Source: Trichobilharzia szidati (Eukaryota; Platyhelminthes; Trematoda; Strigeidida; Schistosomatidae). From it: 64,000 nt of DNA. This document shows positions 1 through 12,041 of the stretch, piece after piece (position 1 is the stretch's first letter; the number at the start of each line of letters is the position of its first letter). The notes under the pieces were generated by a model that made no database searches, was not told the origin of the DNA, and was given only the letters and a program-made list of their open reading frames with translations. The position numbers and the translations under genes are program-made. The stretch lies in NCBI GenBank assembly GCA_944472155.2, contig OX235277.1, positions 24,376,804-24,440,803 on the forward strand, written 5' to 3'.

Positions 1-2044
1 CTTTACATGCAGCTTGGCTATAGAGACAAACAATTTACTCTATGAGAACCTGGGATTTGCACAAGACCTCATTGCTCCAGCAAGACTTGTGAAAACGAGG
101 CCTAAACAGCCCGAATTCATCTCCGTAAAGATTCGAAACCGACTGCGCGAGCATGCTAGACAATTCTACAGATGTGTTGACTTTTCATCACTCATTACAC
201 TCAGACAAACTTATGATTTATACAAATCTAATCAGCTACCAGAGTCCATCAACATAGAACGCATCCTCCAACCACGACCCCATAATACAGAGGCATTAGT
301 CACGAATTAACAACAACAGAATAAGTATCCCTAACTTATTACTTCATGGCGAAAAACGGATACTCGCAGGAGATGTGCGAGTTATCCAGCTTTCACTTTG
401 CTAGCTACTCTACTAACGAAGAAACAGGTAGTCTTGATGTTCCGACACTACCAAATGACTTTTTGGGTAATATAACATTCACACCACAAAAATTTCATCC
501 GCTATAGCATCCCTCCGGGCATCATATAATGCCCACCCTGATTGAATTCCATCTATTCTGTTGAAAAGGGGTGGGGAGGACATACCCATTATCCTCCTAA
601 AGTTTTTCAGTCTGTCCTTAGTGGCAGTTGCCCACAGCGCTGGAAGCTGTCTTTTATAACCCCCAGGCACAAACTAGGACCAACTTCTACTATCGAAAAC
701 TACAGACCCATCAGTAACACGTTGGTAGTTTTCACGGTTATGGGAAAAGTCAAAGGGCAGGATATTCTTTCATACCTCCACCTCCACAAAGTGTTCCTTC
801 CAGCACAACACGGCTTCTTGAAAAGGCGATCATGCTCCACTTACCTACTTGACTACTTTGATGATGTTACTGCTAAGCGTGATCATGGTTTGCTTGTCAC
901 AGCTCTCCTCTTTGACTTCATAAAGGCCTTTGGTGAAGTCCAACACAAGAGACTAATCCTTAAGCCAAAGTCGTCCGGGTTCCAGGACCGCTTGTTATCC
1001 TGGCTCAGTTCTTTCTTGGAAGACCTTTCCCAAGTTGTGAAATTTGCAAATAATTACTCGTCACCTAAACCCATACGAAGTGGAGTGATTCAGCGAATTG
1101 TACTAGGTCCACTGCTTTTCGTAATTTACATTAACGACATCTGCGGTGTAATCAAGCCGACGACTTAAAGATTGTACACAGCTTCCCCTATTCTACTCTG
1201 AAAGAGGGATTCATACATATTCAAGATGATCTAGATAGGTTACACAACTGGAGCAGTGACTGGCAAATGCCAGTCAATTCTGGTAATTGTGGAGTCCTAT
1301 ACTTCAATAACTCACATCAAAATTTCAGGTTACACCTAGGTGACTTTTCTTCAAACCATCATTTCCATCAAAAACCTAGGATTTACCTACTCGCAAAACT
1401 TAACATTCAGTCAGTACGCAAAAGCACTTGTTTCTAAATGCCGAAAACTCACAGGTTTGTTACCCCGAAAAATGTACGCAACTGAGGCTAAAGTCCTTTT
1501 ATACAAAGTCGTGGTTCGTACAGTACTTGTACACTGCACAATCGTCTTCGGTTTTGTGCATGGGTATGATGGGGCTCGTATTGAAAATATTCAGCGAAGC
1601 TTTGCACGACGCCTATTACACAAACATGAAAGACTGACTTACGCGGATAGGTGCAAAAAATATGGACTTCAGCCACTTTGGTTAAGGCACCTGAAACTCA
1701 ACCTTACATTCCTCTTTCGCCTTTTACACGGCTATATCAAAAGCAGTAATCCAATAGCTTTCAATAATACAACCATATATTCTCTTAGGAATCATGAAAA
1801 TACTCTATCCATAACCCGGTATCGGACAAAATTGCATTCATGTTTCTTCAAAATACAGTACAGTGCATTATAGAACGAACTTCCACTTACTGTACATAGT
1901 TGCCGATCTCCTACTGGTTTCCAGAGTCTCCTTAATGAGCTCCTGTCAACAAAAGTGCTTTGGTCTACTTATCCATACTTTACCCATATAGGCTGTTCAA
2001 CTAACTTCAGTGCTAGAGACCTCAGTGCAATACCGACAATTTGA
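1..2044 (+). pseudogene. Decayed CR1/Jockey-type non-LTR retrotransposon (RT region to C-terminus)
   Basis: Remnant of a reverse transcriptase (RT) polyprotein, read in several broken frames. From 14 comes a linker before the RT. From 542 comes the RT: a YRPIS-like block near residue 55 of that frame, an HGF...STYLLDYFDDV block, ALLFDFIKAFGEV (the F-D-x-x-K-A-F catalytic block, first Asp present), and RSGVIQRIVLGPLLFVIYIND (the usual SGVPQGSVLGPLLF block with changes). From 1340 the C-terminal region follows, ending near a stop at 2042. The YADD box is lost between 1140 and 1340. The element is 5'-truncated by the window edge and carries frameshifts, so it should make no active enzyme. Family (CR1/SR1-like) is inferred from the RT blocks; the exact clade is uncertain. 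Confidence 0.75.
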
Positions 2045-3837
2045 GGAAATTCATTTGACCCAGCCACCATACCACATCTAAAACCTGATAAAACCAACCC
2101 AATGTTTCCCATATGGCTTGACCTAAGGTTCGGTTATTAGGCTTATTAGAAATCCTATCAATATTTCATCAGTCGGGTTTATAAAGTCGTAAGACTATCT
2201 ATAATCATCCTGGACGTATAATCCCAAATTAGTTGTAATAGTTTTTCCACAATATAAGCTAACGGGCACTTTGTAATGTTTAAAGCATGCCATATGAAGA
2301 GTGGTCATGAAAACTTAGCAATAATAAGCCCAGCCAACCAACTATTTTCCTCAACTTCACTCAACCTACCCTTATCCCTATTCGTACCACTATTCATTTC
2401 ACTCTACTCAGTAGATTATGACTTAATTTGCTCCAGTACTCAAAACTCGTATATCTTTTACTTTTTAAGACGCTTTAACTGCTACCTGTGCAGCAACCGT
2501 TTATCCAACTCACGGATTTTCTCTTCCGTGTAATCTTCAATAAGTTGGGTAAGTATAATTATCTCCAAACACAATTATATTGGCAACCGTACCTCTTAAT
2601 ATTTTACATATATACCTATATTATCAGTAAAATACACTGTACTATTTTTGTGAGAAGCACTTGTCATGAAAGCTGTTAATGTGCAGAATACTGTATGATT
2701 GGGATGGGGTCAAAGCAATGCAATATTACAACTGCAGCCATTCCGAAAGGTCTCAGAGCTTAATGTCAAAAAGGAGGGAGGGTGGCGCGCGCTGATCAAC
2801 AGATTTGGTAGTGGTCACAAATGTGGATCGATCCTATCTGTAGGACAGCAACTCACATTTTTTGACAGCTCGGGAATTAAACATGACTTAAGATCCTCAG
2901 TATGAAAAAACAAACTAACTTCAAAAAAATTTAAAAAACACTAAAATAATAATGACTGCACAGTTCTAAATTATAAAAAATGCTTTTGCTCTTAGCACCT
3001 ACAGGCCTGCTCAGCTTTTTGTCAAGATGCTACCCCCTGGACCATACAGAAATTTTACAGGTTAGCATATCCAACAGGTTCTAATCCTTCAAGCCACTTC
3101 TCTCTGAAATGTCACTTATATACTTCACGACAATCTTTCTATCTAATTACTATTATACTCTATTTTATCTGAACTCCCTAGGTCTTTAATAAAGCTAAAA
3201 TCTACTCCTTTCAATCACACTCTTCGCTCGCATAAAGTTTGGTTGCTCTGATGAAGGAAAAAACATAACAATAACACCCATGTTTGAGAATAACCATATT
3301 TTCATGGAAAACGTCATAGTTTTCTGTGGTAAGACCAATATGGTTAGCACCATACATTGCAAATGTGTAATATCATTTCAAGTACTATATAGCTTCTTCT
3401 TGAATTTATCTTGTAAATATACTTCCAATAACGTATTATCCATAATCGCATTTTATACAATTTTGCCGCTTTCCAGGACGTTCTTCTCTTCCTGAAACAG
3501 CGTTCAATCATGCGGGGGCGTAGCACTCACCCAGATATACGCTGTTCACTGGTTGACCAGGAAACGGAACGAAGTTTGGGTTGTCACTCAACTTTGATGG
3601 TGACCTTAGTAAAAGGCTTACAATTTAACATTTATAAAAATCTGTTCTGATTGCTTGTACGATAATTCAACAATTTAAACTTTCGATAAAGTATCAATTT
3701 ATGATACTTCAGGATTGTAATTTATAACATTACTGGTCGTGCCTGTAAAAGTGGCATGCATTTCCTGTAAACTTATCCGTTTATACGGAATATAAATTAT
3801 TAATACGATGAGTGTTAACTGTCTAAGGGGAAGCCGG
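2045..3837. other. AT-rich stretch without recognised gene
   Basis: Short open frames only, none with a recognisable domain or repeat partner in the window. A 75-bp region near 2770-2850 is less AT-rich than its surroundings. I see no RNA gene. Confidence 0.5.
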
Positions 3838-5265
3838 GATCTTGAGCGTCCAGGAGCTATCAGCTCACATAACCGGCTCTTTGACTACGATCTTCAAGCT
3901 ATCTCTCCTGAATGCGAGGTTAACGCGTGACTGGAAAGACGCCATAGTAACCCCCCTCTACAGAGGAGGATCAAGACAAAGCCCTTCAAATTACAGACCT
4001 ACCGGTCTCACCAGCTCTTTAATCAAGACACTGGAAAGAATCATCAAGAAAAGCATTATGGCATATCTGGAAAACAGCAGCTTGTTATCCAGAGCACAGC
4101 TTCCGAAAAAACCTCTCATGCCGGTCAAATCTCCTCACTGCAAGAGAAAGCTGGGTCAAATCAAGGGACAATAGGAGACCCGTTGACGTCGTCTTCATAT
4201 ATTTCAACAAAGCCTTTGATGAAGTACCTAACAAAAGACTACTTATGAAGTTGGAAAGTCTTGGTATCAAAGGCAGGTTGCTAAACTGGCTCAGGGAATT
4301 CCTCATAGATAGGAGGCAGAGGATTAGGATCAACTCAAAACTCTCCTCTTGGACAGCAGTGCGTAGCGGAGTGCCACAAGGCACGGTACTCGGACCTCTT
4401 CTATTTATTTTGTATATCAATGAGTTATTTCTGCTCACCAACTCTCCTATTGTCCCACACGCAGATGACTTAAAAATTTGGAGGGAGCTGAAGGCCAACA
4501 GTGATACATCCACGTTGCAAGAGGGCCTCAACAATTTGTCGGAGTGGTCCATATAATGGATGCTCCTGATCAGTGTGGCAGAATGTGCAACTCTGTGCAT
4601 TGGACAAGCAAGCACGAGCTCCTAAAAACTAGAGGGAATTACACTTCCATCAGTTTAGACTCGCTTGGACTTAGGTGACACAGTTGGCCACGACTTAAAA
4701 ACTACAGCACACTGTGGCGCGGTGGCCGCACGTAGTTTCAGAACATTATGGGCAATTCGCAGAGCCTTTACTGGAATCACCAGAGATATGTTCTCCTCCT
4801 TATATACATCTCTGGTGAAGTCAAGATTGGAAAACTGCATCCAGGTCTCCAGTCCTTGTCTAAAAGGGGACTCACACACTCTAGAAAGGGTTCAAAGGAA
4901 GGTAACACGTGTGGTTCTCGGCATGACCAGCTTATCATACGAAGAAAGACTCGACAGTTTATATCTCTTCTCCCTGTCATACCGTAGGCGGAGAGCAGAT
5001 TTAATCACAATGCTTAAAATTTTAAATAATGACTTTGGACCTAACGAATTCTCTTTTTTCCTTCCCACCAGGTCGAAACACTCTAGAGGACAAAGCAGGA
5101 GAGTTCAAAAGCCAAGAAGAAATCATATTGCTGTTGAGTACTGGTTCTCACACCAAGTCATAAACTTTTGGAACCGACTCCGAGAGGAACTGGTGTCTGC
5201 TACCTCAACTGATTTGTTAAAGAAGGGTTTGGACAACCACAGAAATTTACTAGAAAAGGATTAAC
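3838..5265 (+). pseudogene. CR1/Jockey-type LINE fragment, RT to C-terminus
   Basis: Three consecutive plus-strand frames make one RT. 3842-4174 carries DWKDAIVTPLYRGGSRQSPSNYRPTGLTS (a classic RT start). 4190-4556 carries FNKAFDEVPNKRL, RSGVPQGTVLGPLLFILYINEL and HADDLKIW, where the YADD box reads HADD. 4665-5264 is a well-preserved C-terminal domain ending at a stop at 5262. Frameshifts near 4110, 4170 and 4560 separate the frames. It is a different, better-preserved copy or subfamily than the LINE at 1-2044. It is 5'-truncated, as is usual for LINE insertions. Confidence 0.85.
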
Positions 5266-5722
5266 ATAGGCTCCAAGCCTTCTATCCTCAACCAATATAT
5301 CTGAATCAGTGCCTACTGCACATAATCCGGGAGGGGTTCTGCCACCACCCTGTTCCCTACAAGCGTCTGAAAGTGGTGCAAGAAGTGTGATAGCTGTCTA
5401 TCTCCCATGTTCTCTCTCTGAAGCGACCGTTGAATATACTGGTTTCTAAACGCAATTGTTTTATCACCACGCACTTAAGCATTGTGTGTGACTGCTCAGT
5501 CTGAGAGTGCAGTGCAAGTTGCCTCACCTCCTTGATAATCTGATAGAGTAGCTGAGAACCAGCGACTATCCATCCGCTATCATGAAATGAGAGCAAAGGT
5601 TTCATTTTAGCCTAGGCTGAAAAGGATCATTGGATGTTGGACACACGCGGGCTTTCCAGGAAACTGACCTTGAGTCTAGTTCCATTGCCAGTTTACGTTC
5701 GCTGCATTTTTGGATCAATGTA
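5266..5722. other. Upstream flank / possible 5' UTR of the WIP-like gene
   Basis: No recognised repeat or coding domain. A pyrimidine-rich stretch followed by TTTTAG near 5604-5609 could be a splice or trans-splice acceptor for the first coding exon. I see no clear TATA or initiator, and the transcription start is not identifiable. Confidence 0.3.
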
Positions 5723-5903
5723 ATGTCTGTTCCTCCTCCTCCACCTCCGCCGCAACTCAAGTTCACAAGGCCACCTCCCAAACAGATTTCTGAGTCTTCT
5801 GGCCCAGCATTTTTGGCAGATATTAAAGCTGGAAAAGCCCTAAGGAAGGTTCCGGATTCTGAAAAAAGGGATAGAAGTGCACCATTGGCATCTAAATGTA
5901 CAG
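5723..5903 (+). CDS. WIP-like protein, exon 1: polyproline and WH2 actin-binding motif
   Basis: The ATG at 5723 is chosen because the protein then starts MSVPPPPPPP, the family's usual beginning; an in-frame ATG at 5630 would add 31 residues unlike the family. Residues 4-10 are seven prolines (a profilin/SH3-type ligand). Residues 28-54 fit a WH2 motif: FLADIKAGKALRKV is the amphipathic helix plus the LKKV-like actin contact, and RDRSAP follows as in WIP. WH2 motifs bind monomeric actin. The exon ends in phase 1 before the donor GTAATC at 5904. The open frame runs on to 5962 but loses family similarity. Confidence 0.85.
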
Positions 5904-8193
5904 GTAATCAGTGTTATAATGATCTTCCCACACGAGGCTATTTATTATTTATCCTATCTTAAGGTATAAAGTAGCATTCTCACATAACAGACAAATTAGG
6001 CGATGCTATAGATTGTTTTAAGGCTCTCAGTTTTTTGATGTTGACTTCTTGTTGAAGCTGGTCGAAATGTGGTTTTACTCTGGCTCAGCGCTACTAGCCG
6101 TTTTAATTTGATAAGCCAGCTTTTAACTAGTTAGTGTATTCACATCTAAATTCCTTCTCAAATTTAGTTAGCACTGTTGAATGTTTCTAACGACTTTATG
6201 CACACTGTACATGAAGCATCGGCGTATATTCTATTTAAATCCTTAGATTATGTGGAAATGTCTGGCAATTTAGGAGTTGTGTTCTGGTGTCTTCACTCAT
6301 ATTTGGCTTTAAGGTTTAACAAGGAGCCTAATTCATTTGAATTTTTGCAGGTTTCGTAAACCAGATAAGAAAAGTTGGTTCTGTGACTTTATGCAGTATG
6401 TTTGGAAGTTTTCTACACAGTTACTACACTTAAGTGCTAGTAATACAGTGTTAACCAAAACAGAAACAATCTAAATTTCAGATTATTAAGTGTAGTGCTT
6501 TTTAAACGTATTTATTCTATGTCGTTACTCAGCCAGTCAGTCAGATAGTACACTTATGCTATAATACTTAAATATCAACAGAGTAGCTTAGAAGAAAAGA
6601 ATTTGAATGAAGTGTCACTCTTTTCAACGATATCATTCTTAAGCTTTGCAGTCACATACATATAGTAAATTTTCTTAGAAACAAAAGAAATATTTCCAAA
6701 AATGTATCAGTTGTAAACTTGGGAATATTCCTTTAGTTACCAAGGTAATCTACTACATATATGCGACTGTACAGCTTGAGAATGATATCTTCACGGAACG
6801 TTTTTTCTTTTATGTGACTCCATGGGGATTTTAAAGTAACATAAATTCACATCCCTTTGAGACTGTTAATACATTACCGCTGGCGATGATATAAGATCAG
6901 AACTGTTTTTCCAGAATTCGAGTACGCACAACATTATATTTGTTCAAAATAATCACCACATTAGAACAGAAACGAACCACAAATGCAAAGAAGTGTAACG
7001 ATGTCGCAAATGAAGAACTAATGAAACGTGGGATGTCACCAGTAAATCTTAGACGACTAACAGTTCCAGAAGACAGCAGGTTACTGCCAGTGATTTAAAA
7101 TTTATAACTAAATCTTTGTATGAGATTACAGAACAGTGATTGTGACATGGCATTCTTCGAGCTGTGATATTTAGTCGTGAACGTCTCATCAGGTTTTGTG
7201 ACCTGGGTGTTCAGAATAAAGTACAGTTCCTAGGGAGATATAGTTTGATTCCTCGTGTATCTAAGAATAAGTGGTGGGTTACTGTCGTTATTGTGGCTCT
7301 AAGTCGTTCACAATGACGTAGACGTATTCACTATTCATTATCACATTGAAGAAATTCACTGTTTTCCCTTTAATTATTGTCTCACACTTATTTTTCACTC
7401 ATTTTACCATCATCCAGTTTATGTGGAACTTTTAAACAAAAGGCGCGCCTACACACTTCTATAGAAAACAAAAGTAGAGGAAAGAAATCTAGTAAAAGCT
7501 TAGCTAACAAAGATCCACGGGAGCAATTTTCAGAATCTGGGTGATGACAAAGAGTAAGCACATCTCATGGATTCTTAGGCAGTCTTTACTTGCCTACGTA
7601 GCTCAAACCAATAGTCATTGGTTCGTACTATGAAGTCAGTACTTGACACTCCATAGTCGTTTGGACTAAACCCTATCAACACATCTACAGCGTAATTGAA
7701 CAGGAACGGTGACAAGGAGTGTTCCTAATGCACACTACTGATTTTTGTCACTTCAAACGACAACTCTCTGTAAGCTCTTACATGGCTGCATAAGTTCATA
7801 TAGACTGCGTTGATAGATATCACGAAATTTCCTGATACTTCATAATCAAAAATTGCCACAACATGTTTGTTGATGAAAACGAATGTAGCTTTCAGGCCAA
7901 GAAATGTGACAAGTAATTATATTCCGGAATTTATTGTAATTCAAAGATCTCTAATCGATGAATTCTCGTCTATGTCTAAAAGGTACTTGACTTTATTCAT
8001 TTTATTTATCGAGTAGGACTATGAACTGTAGTATCTGAAATATTGTATTAGTTAGGCTGGTTTCCTTACACAGTGGATTAAATCTAGTTATATTCATATA
8101 CTCTTTTACATAACCTAGGTCGGTTTTAGCCGCAACTCTTTTCTAGTTGGCTTGGTTATTCGTGTAGTATTATTTCATTTTAACATTTTCATT
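5904..8193. other. Intron 1 (5' part), mostly unassigned
   Basis: No gene. Near 6600-6720 lies a dispersed repeat that resembles 47060-47170 (shared segments include CACTCTTTTC and a run around AACAAAAGAAATATTTC). Around 7600-7850 is a decayed minus-strand RT remnant: its DNA matches, weakly, the RT palm region of the LINE at 37910-39440. The rest is unassigned. Confidence 0.4.
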
Positions 8194-8424
8194 GCGTCAG
8201 TGGCACAGTGGTAGAATGCTCGCCGACCACGCATGTGGTCAGGGGTTCGATCCCCCGCGGACGCACTCCTCTACCTCATTAAACCAGTAATAAGACTGGT
8301 AAAGAGGAAAGGTTGGGCATGAGGCTAGCAATCCCACCCTGTAAAAATAAACACTGCTACAGAAACTTCAAGCCTCTAGCTTGAAGCCCTATGTTCCACT
8401 GGGAACGTGAAGGAATAAAAAAAT
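8194..8424 (+). mobile_element. SINE A copy, tRNA-Gly-like head
   Basis: Starts with a tRNA-like head (about 72 nt) holding a good box A (TGGCACAGTGGTAGAATG) and B box (GGTTCGATCCC). The acceptor-stem halves GCGTCAG and CGGACGC mostly pair, and position 34-36 would read ACC (Gly), but the anticodon stem is broken, so it is not a working tRNA. The body joins a segment like the 5' end of the RTE LINE at 10236 to a tail like that LINE's 3' end, then an A-rich end. One of the cleanest copies in the window. Confidence 0.85.
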
Positions 8425-8509
8425 ATTCACTCATTGTCGAAATTCCGTCGTAGTACAAATTAGATAGTTTGTCAATACTTGTAAGCTAAGCATAAATAAA
8501 TTTGTACAG

Positions 8510-8710
8510 AATAAAACTTGGGCACTGTGGTAGAATGTAATTCCACTATGGGTAAATTCTATGGGTAAAGTCTCACAGTGTTATACACACGTCGTGTGAT
8601 TACCTTGATATGATTATGAGCAATAAATTGTGCTCGAAACGTCATCAGTAAATATTACTGTATAACACTGTGAGACTTTATCAAAATAAAATTTACCCAT
8701 AATGAAATTT
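8510..8710 (-). repeat. Penelope-like element terminal repeat with hairpin
   Basis: Solo piece of a Penelope-like element end: 8600-8680 in reverse matches the 3' ends at 20340-20430 and 59200-59270 (shared GTTTCGA...CACAATTT...TTCATAAT pattern). It is bounded by an inverted repeat of about 41 bp, left arm 8547-8587 and right arm 8659-8701, which could fold into a long hairpin around the conserved block. Confidence 0.65.
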
Positions 8711-9019
8711 GTACAGCTTTTAGAATTGAGCCGTTTCAGTAAGGGATTTTGTCTTCAAAAGGTTCCTTTGATATTTCAATGAAATTATCGATTGTTTTAT
8801 ATTTGAATTTATTGACTGTATTAACAGAACAACTTTAAACACCGATAATCTGAATGAGTCGTGGTGTAGGGTATAGGACTCTTGTATAGACGTCTAGCAC
8901 CATAACTAAAAAATTGTCCTTGGAATTTAGATCGCTTCAGTTTGTGATTTATAAAATATTTTTATGCTTATACCTTTAAATATCGTAGTGATATGTCTAA
9001 TTTATGAATTCTATTCAAG

Positions 9020-9378
9020 ATCGTAACGATGCAGGAAGTGGTTCAGGTACAGCGTCGTCTATTTCCGGTGGAGTTTGTCCACCAATGGGTCTTCCAAATC
9101 CTTTTGCAAATGGAGCACCGAAATTAAGACCAGTTGGCTCTGTAGATGTTTCACGTAATACAGTTCAGAATTCAGTGACAAGACAACCTGTAGGTGGATA
9201 TGCAAAAAATCCTGCACCACCGCCACCACCACCCGCACCTCCACTACCACAGTCTTCCCCACCACCATCTCCGCCTCCAGCATCATTTGTATTTCCGAAC
9301 ACAATTTCTTCAGATATACCGTCAACAACACCTTATACAATGTATCAACGTCCTAATCCAGTGTCCAATGGGATTTCA
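9020..9378 (+). CDS. WIP-like protein, exon 2: KLR motif and polyproline tract
   Basis: Acceptor TATTCAAG at 9012-9019. The two bases AT complete codon 61 (Asp), which fits the phase-1 donor of exon 1. Residues 61-180. The stretch GLPNPFANGAPKLRPVGS (KLR at about 95-97) corresponds to the WIP segment after the glycine-rich region that contributes to actin-filament binding; here the glycine-rich part is short. Residues 125-147 are a proline tract of the APPPPPPAPPLP type that suits profilin or SH3 domains. The exon ends phase 0 at ATTTCA before the donor GTAAGC (9379). Confidence 0.82.
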
Positions 9379-9692
9379 GTAAGCAAACTTTTTCTTTTTC
9401 TTATACGTTTTACTTAGTGAGTAAAATTAGTAACTGTGGTGATTTACCTTGGCAATGTGCATACTTAACATTGTTTTATATAAGGCTCACGTATTTAGTA
9501 GTTTTACTGCACATTTTAGTAGTACGCCTAACTAGCACTTGGTAAATACAACTAACTGTGGGTCTTCTTAACTAGTAAATGATTGTCGATTTGCATTTTT
9601 TTAAAACTAGTACTTTTGTTCTGTTCATTATTGTGATTATTCTAACATTCGCATTAGATTTATCGGGAACTTGGAATATACTTTTCAAAGTT

Positions 9693-9923
9693 ATTTTTTT
9701 CCTTCACGTTCCCCAGTGGAACATAGGGCTTCAAGCTAGTGGCTTGAAGTTTCTGTAGCAGTCCTTATTTTACAGGATGGGGTTGCTAGCCTCATGCTCA
9801 ACCTTTCCCCTTCACCGGCATTATTTCTGGCTTAGCGAGGTAAAGGAGTGCGTCGGCCGGTGATCGAACCTCGGACCATGTTCATGGTCGGCAAGTGCCC
9901 TAACCGCTATGCCACCGATGCAC
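9693..9923 (-). mobile_element. SINE A copy
   Basis: Reverse-strand copy of the repeat at 8194-8424. The head lies at the right end (around 9850-9923, with GGTTCGATCAC as a slightly changed B box), the LINE-like tail at the left. It sits in intron 2 of the WIP-like gene. The chance open frame 9848-10108 that crosses it is not a gene. Confidence 0.8.
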
Positions 9924-10235
9924 TTCTAAAGTTATCAGTTCCCTGTAATGTTTCATCTTCATATCAACGTAATATCATTCCAGTCCGCTTATTTTGCTGT
10001 TTACTTAAAAAAATGATCTTAAACTTGAAATCATTGAGTCCCAGGAATTCTCACGGGACAAGATATTTGATGATTTTTACGCTGGAGTGTAATGTTGATA
10101 TTTGTTAGTAATTCTATAAGTGTCCTATCTCTATGTGTGTTGTGAATTATTTTCCTCTGCTGGTGTTGTTCTGATTGTTTTATTCCTTGCTTTCCTGGTT
10201 TTAAGGTCGCTTATCTCTAAACTATAATTTAATGT

Positions 10236-10748
10236 AACAATCCCCTTCTCAAGCGTGAGGCTAGCGATCCCACCATGTAAACAAAGTTGCTACAGAAACT
10301 GCAACACGATGAATCTCCTTGTGCCAAAAGAAAAAGTCTGTGTGGGGATATGGAATGTCCCCACCATGTACGAGATTGGCAAAGCTGCCCAGATCGCAAC
10401 AGAATTCAATTACTGGGGATATGTGAAAGCAGATGGAACGGGAATGGACTCACCAAATTGTCAACGGGTGAGTCAATGATCTACTCCGGTCACCCAGAAG
10501 ATACCCACATGCACACCGAGCACGTGGCTATCAGTGACATCACTAGACAAGCCCTCGAATGCAAGCCGAAAGGGAAGCGGCGAGTCGGTCGTCCAAGGAT
10601 GACTTGGAGGAGGTCATGTGAAGAGGAGATGAAAACGTGTGGGCAGACGTGGAGGCAGGTGAAGACTCTAGCAGAGAACCGAACGCAATGGAGACGCATG
10701 GCTGAAGCCCTATATTCCTCTAGGAACCAAAGGAAACAATAATAATGA
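10236..10748 (+). mobile_element. RTE-type LINE with large internal deletion
   Basis: The 5' part encodes the start of an apurinic-like endonuclease (VCVGIWNVPTMYEIGK, then a region like SGTGLTKLSTGE...YSGHPED). It joins directly to the C-terminal tail typical of RTE elements (GKRRVGRPRMTWRRS..., WRRMAEALYSS) and a 3' end AACAATAATAATGATAA. Most of the endonuclease and all of the RT are missing. The two ends are therefore brought together in about 510 bp, a plausible precursor for the SINE A body. It cannot move itself. Confidence 0.8.
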
Positions 10749-10822
10749 TAAATCTATCTCTATGTTGAACTCAGTCATACCTTCATTAAGAAGTTGTAAC
10801 GTACTTCTTCAGCTGTCTTCAT

Positions 10823-11050
10823 TCCTTTATGTACCGAGTAGAGCATAGAGCTTCATGCTTTAGAGTTTCAGTGTCAGTGTTGTCTTTTTAAGCGATTAGG
10901 ATGCTGGCTTCACGTCCGACCTGCCCACTTTTCCAGGCTATTCCACTAGGCGAGATTTAGGAGTGCATTTGCTGGAATATTGAACCCCAGACCACGTGTG
11001 TGCGTGTGTATGTGGTTAGCCAGTATTCTACCATTGAACCACACTGACAC
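10823..11050 (-). mobile_element. SINE A copy, diverged
   Basis: Reverse copy of SINE A. The 3' tail is at the left (GAGCATAGAGCTTCATGC), and the tRNA-like head at the right keeps the terminal ACACTGACAC. A GT-rich insertion disturbs the anticodon region. Confidence 0.65.
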
Positions 11051-11078
11051 ATGAGACTTTATTTATGTATTTTATTGT

Positions 11079-11265
11079 ATTCCTTTGAGTTCCGCGTGGA
11101 GCATAGGGTTTCAAGCTTTAGCTTGGAAATTTCGGTAGCAATAGTTTGACCCAACCTTCCTTGTGTGACGGACTTACCACTAGCTAAGTGAGGTCTAGGA
11201 TTCCACTGGACAGGGGTCGAACCCCAGACCACACGGGTGGTGGTGGTTAGCCGTACCACTGACGC
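11079..11265 (-). mobile_element. SINE A copy, diverged
   Basis: Second reverse copy directly after the previous one. Tail at the left (GGAGCATAGGGTTTCAAGC), B box GGTTCGACCCC read in reverse near 11215-11225, head end at 11265. Confidence 0.7.
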
Positions 11266-12041
11266 TTTATATGAGACTACTTCTTGAGAGTGTATCATCT
11301 ATTCTCAAGTATGGAAATAATATCATATCAGAGTTAACTGTTCCTGCTTACAAACTGTTCTTGAACATTAAATATCTTTATTAATGTTAAACTGAGTGCA
11401 GATAAAATTCTCCTTCGAGATGAATATACAAAGTACTTCACTTCAATTGAAACAGTATAAGAAAGTTTCATTTTGTTTACGATATCTGTACATTGTAGAC
11501 TAGTTTTTTTATGGTTCGTTGTTTAGGCTTTTGTATAGTCCGAGATTAAAAAGAATGAAGTAATTGAAGCCATCGACTGGCTGACTGACTGATTTCAACA
11601 TAGAACTTTGCACAGAAGTACAGCAATTTCGAATTGCCACGCTCCATTTAGTCAACGAAGAGATTTAAAAGAATGACAATAAGCAAAATTGTGTGAGGGA
11701 GAAACAAATAGTAATATGGAAAGGCAATACGGTTTCAATGGATATGATAGATCACATAGAGAGAGAGAGTGGATGCATCTGTCCCATTTAATAATGGTTT
11801 TGACTCATATCACCGATTGTCTTCATACATTCGCTCTTAGTATCCTGAGGATCCTAAGCAGACTGGCAGTCTGCACCTCTCCGTGTGGCTCAGACTATCT
11901 GTTAAAGAATTCATGTAGTGATTCCGTGTTTTGGTTTGACCGCTACTAGTTCTTTTCCAGCGTGATTCTATGTCAGCTAACACTAATCATTGAGGAATGT
12001 GTTCGCTCGGCATATATAACACGTGTCCAAACCATCTCAAT

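Noticed and set aside
5630..5722. Upstream Met of the WIP-like gene
   Set aside because: In frame, but the 31 added residues have no family similarity, while MSVPPPPPPP is the usual family start.
8194..8266. tRNA-Gly gene
   Set aside because: B box and acceptor stem look good, but the anticodon stem does not pair and the same head occurs in many SINE copies with LINE-like tails. The same holds for 19477-19550 and 63008-63080.
9059..9340. Minus-strand 93-codon frame over exon 2
   Set aside because: Shadow of the proline-rich coding exon; Val-rich because it is antisense to CCA/CCT codons.
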